In this document: piece by piece, positions 59,210-64,000 of the stretch | Numbering within the stretch: position 1 is the first letter of the stretch | Layout: each line of letters starts with the position of its first letter | Source: Ricinus communis | Lineage: Eukaryota; Streptophyta; Magnoliopsida; Malpighiales; Euphorbiaceae | Direction: 5' to 3' | DNA: 64,000 bases | Assembly: GCF_019578655.1 (NCBI RefSeq) | Contig: NC_063263.1 | Location: forward strand, 5,404,001-5,468,000 | The notes under the pieces: model-generated | The model's input: only the letters and a program-made list of their open reading frames with translations | Database searches by the model: none | Told to the model about the DNA's origin: nothing | Program-made: the position numbers and the translations under genes

Positions 59210-60340
59210 AGTAGTGCTCTTTAAAATAAAGAGCGTCATTTGTATAATAAAGAAAATCCTAGTAAATATTTGAATATCAAAGATAAAATATTTTATTTTT
59301 ACTCAAGGGACTCTTTATACTTTACTTTTCTTTTATAAGTATTTGTAGTTTTAATTTCTTTTTCCTAGTCAAGCTTCATACAAGAAAAAACAGTAAAATT
59401 TTGATTCTTGAGTTCCAGCTATTCTAATTATATTTCTAAGACTTCATAATCAGTTATCTACAAATTTCTGTTTGTGTTTCTGCATTGTTAATGTCAATGG
59501 TGCCACATAAAAAATATATATATAATATATGTAGTAGAAATGAAGGCTATAAATGTATATATGATGTTTGGCTCATAACCAGAGATACCTTAAGCTTTTA
59601 TGTTGGCCTCATTTGCCAATCAGGATTGAGAAAGTTCTATCAGTTCCTCAAAAGGTGAAGCCAAAACATGACAATACCGTACTAATCAGTAATTAGTTTG
59701 TTTAGCAGAGTGAATCAATGTTTACCGACACAAATCTTATCGATTGGCAGTCCTGTGGTTATAAAACCTACCAGGATTGAACATCTGGGTACATTATGCA
59801 AATACCAATGGCAGAATCATGTGCCCAGCAGTCTTAAGAAAGATCGCATGTACTGTTAGTACTGTGTTCTTCAGAGTACATATATGATAATATAGAAAAT
59901 AGAAACCCCATGAATGATTCCTTATCTGTTGATACTAAATCTTCTGGAGGATCTCTATTCTAAGTGGAAGAACCTTGTACAATAATATTTGGTAACTTTT
60001 CAAAAACATCTTAAAATCAACAAAAAAAAATATCGTTTTTATTGTATAAATTCTTTTTAAAAAAAAATGTTATTTTATAACTTTTAAAAAAAAATTACGG
60101 TGTGATTGTTTTTTAATTTTTTCTTTGATTCTTTTTTAGTTGTTGTATCAAAAAATAACTAAAGAAAAATTAATATCGTATTTTTGAAAAAAATAAAAAA
60201 CTGTATTGTTGGTATTTTTATACAATAAAAATAAAAATAAAAAGTTTATACCTATTTTTGATAAAAAAAAAATATGAATATTTTTGTAATTTTTTCATAA
60301 TATTTTAGGTAGGGAATGACTCGGTGTGAACTGTATGTGT
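59210..60340. other. AT-rich intergenic DNA
   Basis: No gene was seen. At about 60307-60340 another GGTAGGGAATGACTCGGTGTGAACT block begins, directly before the CACTA element. Confidence 0.45.
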
Positions 60341-62092
60341 CGAACTAATGCACTAGAACAAAATGGGTCTATAGCCATTTTTTTGGGCCACACAAGGCCT
60401 AAACATGGCTAAATGTGGACTATTTTAAATAATTACTACCATATGGCTTAATGTAAATAATTCAGCTTATAATGAATTAATACTTTTTATCAATTCAAAA
60501 ATTAAGGTTTTGTCTTTTTTCAAAAAGAAATTAGAACTTTCTTACTTTTGCCGCACCACCATCACTTTCCACTACTGTCTCACCACCACCATTTGTCTAG
60601 AGGAAGAAGTAGCTCTGAACATTATTTCTCGTAATATTTCAATTAGTAATTAGTTGATTTAGAATTTAAAATTATAAATAATTATTAATTATTACTATAT
60701 GTTTTTGGTAGATTCTACATGTTTATTGCCACTAAGATGGAGAATCCTATGCATTTCTTTTTCATTAGGGATAATTATAAATCTATTGTCTTAACTTTTC
60801 GATTTTTTCCTATTTCAGTATTTGAATTATTATTTTTATTCAATCAAGTATCTGAACCTGCTAATATATGTATATTATAGTATCTTTTTACAGATTTTAC
60901 ATGTTAAAGTAATAATTTAACTCAATTTACACATAAAATAACCTCAATATCATTATTTTTCATTATTTACAATTATTTCTATTTTTTCTCTTTTTTAATT
61001 CTTGGTCTTTTTTCTATTTTTATTAAATATTTTTTAGCACTAAAGAAACAAAGATGTTGCATTAATTTTTTAAATTCTTTATTCATTTTTTTAAAAAAAA
61101 AAATTTACTCATCATCTTTATTTCTTGAAATTATCTTTTTTTTTTTCAAAAATTTAATACCCTCTCTTGTTTCTTATTACTTTGAGGTGAAATTTTTTTT
61201 TGAGGTGAATCCAAGAAAATAAAAAAAAATAAGAAAATAGTATTTATTTTTTATTCTTTATTTGAATAATAAGAAAAAAAATTAATTATTTTTATCTTTT
61301 GAGAAACAAATATTTTTTTAAAAATAATGCTGAAAATGAATTTAAAAAAAAAAGAAAAATGAAAGAAAATATGATATTATTTTAAAGGAGGATGTTTAAG
61401 TCAATTTACAGTTAAAATTAAGTCATACAAGCATTTTAACCTATAAAACTGGCTAGAGACACTATATTACGTATTTTTAGCAGGTTTAAACACTTAATTG
61501 AATAAAAAAATAATTTAGATACCAAAATAAAAAATAAAAATAAAACGGAAAAACTCAAAACACTAAACTTGTAATTTCTTCTTAATTTAATGCTGAAATC
61601 CTTGACAAGTTATTATTTGATAATTAAATTAATATATGAATGTCTCTGAAATCATTTCTATTTACTCCGCCTTATTCTTCAATTTCTCAAATATTGTGCA
61701 CGAGCGACGCCGCACCAAGAGCATGTATTTGAAATAATCTCTGCCACCTTTTTATTTTTATTTTAATTTTATCTTAATTATGAATCATCTAAAATAATAA
61801 GCAACATATCTGATGGTGCCAAAATTAGAGTCGACACTTAGTATCCAGCGAGAGCTTAAAGTGTGGTTATTTTGCTCCCGATGCAGCATTTAGCCATACT
61901 TTTACTTGCATTGGAGTATCCTTTAGCCACGCTTATATGAAAAGAAAGTGTAGCCATAAACCCATTTTGTTAAGTGATTGATGGTGTCAAATTTTTGTTG
62001 TAGTGATTGATGGTATCAAATTTTAGGAGAGTAGGATATCAGGTATATGCAGTAACTTTTCCAGCTGTAACTAATAGGCCTAAGTTACTCGA
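60307..62092 (+). pseudogene. Remnant SAUR unit 2, split by the CACTA element
   Basis: The left part (60307-60350) has GGTAGGGAATGACTCGGTGT, matching 57553-57580. The right part, after the CACTA element, has AAATTTTAGGAGAGTAGGAT, ATGCAGTAAC and TTTTCCAGCTGTAACTAATA (62005-62090), matching 57610-57680. So the CACTA element inserted into an already copied SAUR upstream region. No SAUR frame is seen. Confidence 0.55.
60351..61975. mobile_element. Non-autonomous CACTA element, 1625 bp
   Basis: Left end CACTAGAACAAAATGGGTCT followed by ATAGCCA; right end in reverse complement CACTTAACAAAATGGGTTTA followed by TGGCTA. Sub-terminal TAGCCA/TGGCTA words recur at both ends (for example ATGGCTAAATGTGG, TTTAGCCATAC, TTTAGCCACGC). 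The interior is AT-rich with no transposase frame. Flanks are ATG and ATT, so the 3-bp duplication is not exact. A second CACTA-like right end (TTTTTGTTGTAGTG, ending 62005) lies 30 bp beyond, each followed by ATTGATGGT. Confidence 0.7.
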
Positions 62093-62112
62093 TCATACGT
62101 TGGCAGCAAGCG

Positions 62113-62306
62113 TTGGCGAGAATTCTCAATGAAGAACCTCCTTTGGGCGGGAATCCTCGCATGCCTAGCTCCCATTGGCAAGAAATCACACTGCGAAAAA
62201 TCCTCCCTTGTGCGAGCATCCTCGCAAGCGCGGGCCCATTGCGCGTGAAATCTCGTCTGCCAATTGACCTCTGTTGGGCGAGATATTAGCTCCTCGCAGC
62301 CCACCG
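62113..62306. repeat. GC-rich minisatellite, about 6 copies of 30-35 bp
   Basis: Degenerate units begin near 62113, 62143, 62175, 62208, 62239 and 62274 with TTGGCGAGAAT, TTGGGCGGGAATCC, TTGGCAAGAAATC, TTGTGCGAGCATCC, TTGCGCGTGAAATC and TTGGGCGAGATATT. They are followed by CTCGC/CTCCC-type ends. Its base composition stands out from the surrounding AT-rich DNA. A 121-codon minus frame across it is not taken as a gene. Confidence 0.6.
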
Positions 62307-62324
62307 CACGCGTTGGAAATGCTG

Positions 62325-63000
62325 TAATGTTTGTGCTACATTCTATTTTTGTGGAAGATTTGATAACGACCAATTTCAAAGATATATAAATGGAAATATT
62401 TAGTGGAAGTAAAGTCAGAAAGGGACATGTGAAATTACCAGTCAATCTTTAGAGACGAATGTCTCGAACTCCACCTTCAGACTATCTCATTGAAAATTAG
62501 TTAACTGGGTGATGTGACCTGGTGGTGGGGATTTGCTCATGTGAACTTCAGGCTTGTTTGTAACCCTGGTTGATGAACTACTAAATTTACAGAAGGTGGG
62601 ATGTCTGAGTCTGACCATATTCATTTTACAGAAGGTGGTTCAGTCCATAATTTATTGCTTTTCTTGAAATGGTTTTTTAACCTTATCTTGAAACTCTTCA
62701 ATTGACCCGCAAACATGCTAATCTAAGAATATAGCTTGGGAGACTTAAATAACCTATTTGATTGAACACGCCAGTTAAAAGAATAAAAAAAAAGAAAGAG
62801 ATGAGGTGACCCCGCCCTCCATTCTTGATGACTTAGTTGAAGGCAAAGCCATGTGATCCCATTATATATTACTTAAGTCCTCACATTTCAAGCATCAAAA
62901 GTTCCTTACTGATATTTCTTCATCCTTAAACTATTCTGTATTCTGAAAAGAATAAAAACATGGTGGATTCGAAAATGCTGTTCTATGTATCTGCTAAACG
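62325..63000 (+). pseudogene. SAUR unit with promoter but no SAUR coding sequence
   Basis: Unit landmarks are present in order: TTGCTCATGTGAACTTCAGG (62533), then AAAGCCATGTGATCCC (62845) and TTATATATTA (62861). An ATG follows at 62960, about 98 bp after the TATA box, the same step as in the true genes. The frame from this ATG stops after 15 codons and bears no SAUR resemblance. The unit repeats from about 63430 on. The SAUR coding part has been lost, by deletion or decay. Confidence 0.6.
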
Positions 63001-63429
63001 ATCATAAACCCTGTGGCCCTGTCACCTGAATATTGCAATGAAAATATTACTGTTATTCTACTCACTAGAACACAGGTGTTTTATTACTTTTTCAATCAAT
63101 TCATTTTGGGATTCCCACGCTCTTTGTAGCTTTATCATTTTGATATAATATGTTGCTAGTCCTTGTTTCTTGTAAAATTATTAACTAAAGTTAATCTTGT
63201 CATATAATGCATGCAAGGCAAAGAATTACATGGCTAAGATAGTAAGAAACAATTTGCAGCATTCGTCGTTTTCAAGTCATGGCAGCCAACCATCTTTAAT
63301 CACTGTGATCCTCATGAGGCTTGTCTATCTCAGTCGAGACATTTAAATAATGAAAAGATAGGATTTTGTTGCTCCAGGATATTTTTCTGCTGCAGGTCTC
63401 TGCTTCCACATTTTTCTGGCAAGAAATGC

Positions 63430-64000
63430 ATTAATGTTTGCTACATTTTAGTTCTTTAAGAAATTCACTAATGACCAAATTCAAAGAATGTAGTTAGTGG
63501 AGCACGATTAAAGTCATAAAAGGATATGTTTGATTATCAGTGCTGTACAGAGAAAGGGTTATGATTACAAGTCAATCATACAGAAAAGAATATTTTCTAA
63601 TTCCACCTTCAGACTATTGCATTGAAAATTAGTTGACTGGTGATGGGACATGATGGTGGGGCTGTGCTCATGTGGACTTCAGGCTGGTCGGTGAACGATT
63701 ATAAAGTCATAGAAGGTGGAATGTCTGACTATATCTTGTGTGTAAAGACTTTTCTTTTTCTGACATTTAAATAGTTTCAGCCTTTAATTTTTTTTATTTT
63801 CTAGGAAATATTTTAGAACCTTTTTTTGAAACTTTTGAATTCACTCAGAAACATGCTAATTTAACAAGATAGCTTGGGACATGCTGTCTTAATATATTGT
63901 GTTGAAAAAGCCCTCAGGTAATGCATAAGACTTAAAAATAATTAGACTGTACCTATTTGAATATGCCAGTTCAAAGAAAACATTAAAATTATTAAATATG
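63430..64000 (+). repeat. Next tandem copy of the 62.3-kb unit, cut by window end
   Basis: Matches 62325-62760 in order: CACCTTCAGACTAT, GCATTGAAAATTAGTTGACT, GTGCTCATGTGGACTTCAGG, AGAAGGTGGAATGTCTGA, AAACATGCTAATTTAAC and AGATAGCTTGGGA. The offset is about 1.1 kb. A promoter, and possibly a SAUR gene, would be expected just beyond the window. Confidence 0.65.

Noticed and set aside
62080..62445. 121-codon minus-strand frame over the minisatellite
   Set aside because: Its length comes from the GC-rich repeat, which has few stop codons; no domain or initiation context.
1..64000. CRISPR arrays, tRNA or rRNA genes, operons
   Set aside because: No regularly spaced short repeats, no tRNA or rRNA-like sequence recognised, and the genome is clearly a plant's.

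Overview
The window is nuclear DNA of a flowering plant, most likely a woody dicot. It is very AT-rich, has intron-less SAUR (small auxin up RNA) genes, and carries plant-type Ty1/copia, Ty3/gypsy, CACTA, hAT and MITE sequences. The exact species cannot be read from the sequence; the SAUR proteins look like those of Malpighiales such as poplar or spurge-family plants, but that is an impression. No bacterial, organellar or viral genes were seen. The only host genes supported are eight SAUR genes: two on the minus strand (3.3 and 16.4 kb) and six on the plus strand (20.8, 36.7, 39.0, 48.5, 56.2 and 58.2 kb). All encode proteins of about 91-100 residues with the SAUR core. Three of them (36.7, 39.0, 56.2 kb) have damage in otherwise invariant core positions. 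Layout: 1-3.3 kb is AT-rich DNA with MITE relics. The first SAUR (minus) follows at 3.3-3.9 kb. From 3.9 to 16.3 kb there is transposon-rich DNA with a dead copia 3' end and its LTR, a CACTA-type end, and several foldback elements, one with a perfect 9-bp target duplication. SAUR 2 (minus) is at 16.4 kb and SAUR 3 (plus) at 20.8 kb. From 22 to 33 kb lies a nest of transposons: a dead copia element split by a Ty3/gypsy-like solo LTR that itself holds a further insert, followed by a LINE fragment. From 35.6 to 64 kb is a tandem SAUR cluster. Its units share upstream blocks and were duplicated as pairs, then interrupted by a hAT element, foldback MITEs, a nearly complete copia element (49957-54923) and a CACTA element. 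Several units have lost the SAUR reading frame but keep its upstream DNA. How the genes work together: by family knowledge, SAUR proteins act in auxin-, light- and growth-regulated cell expansion, mainly by inhibiting PP2C.D phosphatases and so keeping plasma-membrane H+-ATPases active. The promoters share a layout: a CATGTG E-box (the PIF-type CACATG box read on the other strand), often a GGGACC/GGGTCC motif about 30 bp on, then a TATA box about 100 bp before the ATG. By eye none has the canonical TGTCTC auxin element within 300 bp. The most interesting material is the promoter module, the promoter-only 'orphan' units, the recurring non-coding blocks in the cluster, and a 6-copy GC-rich minisatellite at 62.1 kb. 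I found no clearly new biochemical system.
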